Below, piece after piece: positions 17,998 through 19,139 of a stretch of DNA of 19,139 nucleotides. Position 1 is the stretch's first letter, and each line of letters starts with the position of its first letter. This stretch comes from Zygnema cylindricum (lineage: Eukaryota; Streptophyta; Zygnematophyceae; Zygnematales; Zygnemataceae), in assembly GCA_037447655.1 (NCBI GenBank), contig JBBHKE010000572.1, positions 1 through 19,139 on the forward strand, read 5' to 3'. The translations under genes were made by a program, and so were the position numbers. The notes below the pieces were generated by a model. That model had not been told where the DNA came from, made no database searches, and saw only the letters and a program-made list of their open reading frames with translations.

Positions 17998-19139
17998 TGA
18001 CTACTGTTGCATCTTCTTCATCTTCAGTGCCAGCAGTTGTCTCAAAACAACAGGTCACGGGCCCGCCTTCACGAATTTTGGTCTTTGATAGACGCGAATA
18101 TCTGTATTGGGCAGATTTCGTTAAGTCTTACTTCAAGCAAGTGAAGCTTATTGATGTGTTAAATGGATCCCTAACAGAATATTATGCCAGGTTTGATCAA
18201 AAAAATGACCAAGCTTTGCATTTAGTGAAGCTTATGATATCAAAAGAATTGCATTTGACATACATTAATGTTACAAAGGCATCAGAGTTGTGGGATGCAT
18301 TGAAATCTTCTTATGTTAAAGCTAGTGACCAGCAGATTATAACTGTTGGTCAGATATATGAGTATAAGTACACAGGTGGTAGCATGGTGGAATACACTAA
18401 TCGGTTTTGAATGTTACTGTCAAAAAATGCATGTTCTAGGGAGACTTTCTCCCCCTATCACCAGGCCATGGTTCTCCTAAATGGGCTTCCTAATGAGTAT
18501 AAAAAGGCCTCAGATGAAATGAAGTAATTGTCTAAACCTCTTTGGAATTTGCAAACAGCTATAGAGTTTATCTTGGCAGAAGAGGCTACTCAGACAGTTT
18601 TAAGATTTGGAAAACCAGCTGTAGCATTTACAGCTCAGTTTCAGAGGGAAAGTAGATACCAAGGGAATTAGTTTAATCCTCAGTTTGAGAAATGTGCTTA
18701 TTGCTATACTGATGGTCCCTCCTTCAGAGCTTATCCTTTGTATATAAAAGCTCTTGAAACAGGTACCTTTTGGAAAGGATGGAGACACCGCGGACCTCCC
18801 ATTTCCTAAAAACCTCTGAACAAAAGTGTTGGATTTTCAGCGGAGGATACGGAATTGAAGAAGAAAACGACCGAGGAAACGACACCTGATGTGATCAGTT
18901 TTCCAAAAACTGATTACAAAGAGTTCTTTGCTCTTGCCAAACTCGACATGATGGAAGGAGAAAAGGACCTCGGATGGATAATGGATTCTTGCAGCTCTTC
19001 ACACATGTGCTGGAACAAATCTTCGTTTAAGGAGATGTCTTCTATTCCTTTACGTCAGATCTTTTATGCTTGTGGGTATGTCGTTGAATCAAACGCCAAA
19101 GGAAACATAGATCTGGATTGTGTGATAGATGAAAAGGTT
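17998..19139 (+). pseudogene. copia 2 gag-protease, one frame with four stop codons
   Basis: From ATG 17998 a single frame stays in phase to the window end, interrupted only by TGA 18408-18410, TAA 18525-18527, TAG 18669-18671 and TAA 18807-18809. Domains in order: Ser-rich N-terminus; GPPSRILVFDRREYLYWADF gag entry motif; UBN2-type core (ASELWDALKSSY, then LLNGLPNEYKKA); a zinc knuckle whose His and last Cys are lost (CAYCYTDGPSFRAY); and an aspartic protease with WIMDSCSSSHMC, where DSC (Asp codon 18984-18986) replaces the catalytic DSG. The lack of frameshifts shows it is younger than, or has decayed differently from, copia 1. Confidence 0.82.

Larger units (their letters stand above)
17189..19139 (+). 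mobile_element. Ty1/copia retrotransposon 2, 5' part only (runs off the window)
   Basis: A non-coding leader of about 0.8 kb is followed by a gag-protease frame that reaches the window edge. It begins, probably with TG at 17189-17190, exactly where copia 1 loses homology between RT and RNase H. This suggests it inserted into copia 1, in which case the rest of copia 1 would lie to the right. Its gag differs clearly from that of copia 1, so it is a separate lineage. Confidence 0.65.

Noticed and set aside
1-19139. CRISPR arrays, bacterial operons or plasmid origins
   Set aside because: The gene structure, AATAAA signal, MITEs, hAT and copia elements are eukaryotic; no regularly spaced repeats were seen.

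Overview
This is nuclear DNA of a eukaryote, most likely a streptophyte (plant-lineage) genome. Host coding sequence is sparse: one spliced gene end with an AATAAA signal and one single-exon Golgi-type glycosyltransferase. Most of the rest is layered DNA transposons and Ty1/copia retrotransposons. The glycosyltransferase resembles the GT domain of animal lysyl hydroxylase/glycosyltransferase (PLOD) proteins. I know this type from algae rather than from the well-studied flowering plants, so a charophyte alga or another non-seed streptophyte is my guess. The species cannot be fixed from the sequence.

Layout. 1-431: last exon of an unidentified coiled-coil-like gene, with its 3' UTR running into a small inverted-repeat element (782-1048) that carries the polyadenylation signal in its terminal repeat. 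1049-2827: no gene I can support. 2828-4270 (-): the PLOD-like glycosyltransferase, apparently intact. 4453-6227: AT-rich fold-back elements and two hAT-type MITEs with perfect 8-bp target-site duplications (TSDs). 6284-11210: a nested stack. An outer MITE of about 0.3 kb (TSD CTATGAAG on both sides) is split by a 3-kb hAT transposon with a decayed transposase, by a second MITE placed next to it at the same 8-bp target, and by a 1.1-kb copia LTR/leader fragment. 11211-about 12500: unassigned. About 12500-17188: a decayed Ty1/copia element (LTR/leader, gag, protease, integrase, reverse transcriptase) that stops between RT and RNase H. 17189-19139: leader, gag and protease of a second decayed copia element, which continues past the window edge.

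How the parts relate. The hAT element and the MITEs share the terminal heptamer CATAGTT and 8-bp TSDs, so the hAT (or an intact relative) is a candidate for the transposase that mobilised the MITEs. The two copia leader copies (10.9 kb and 13.3 kb) are diverged but almost gap-free in alignment. They share six short hairpins with compensatory base changes: four in a row have purine AGGG-like loops, and the last holds the gag start codon in its loop. That hairpin array is the most novel-looking structure here. No mobile element in the window looks able to move on its own: every transposase or polyprotein reading frame carries stops or frameshifts.
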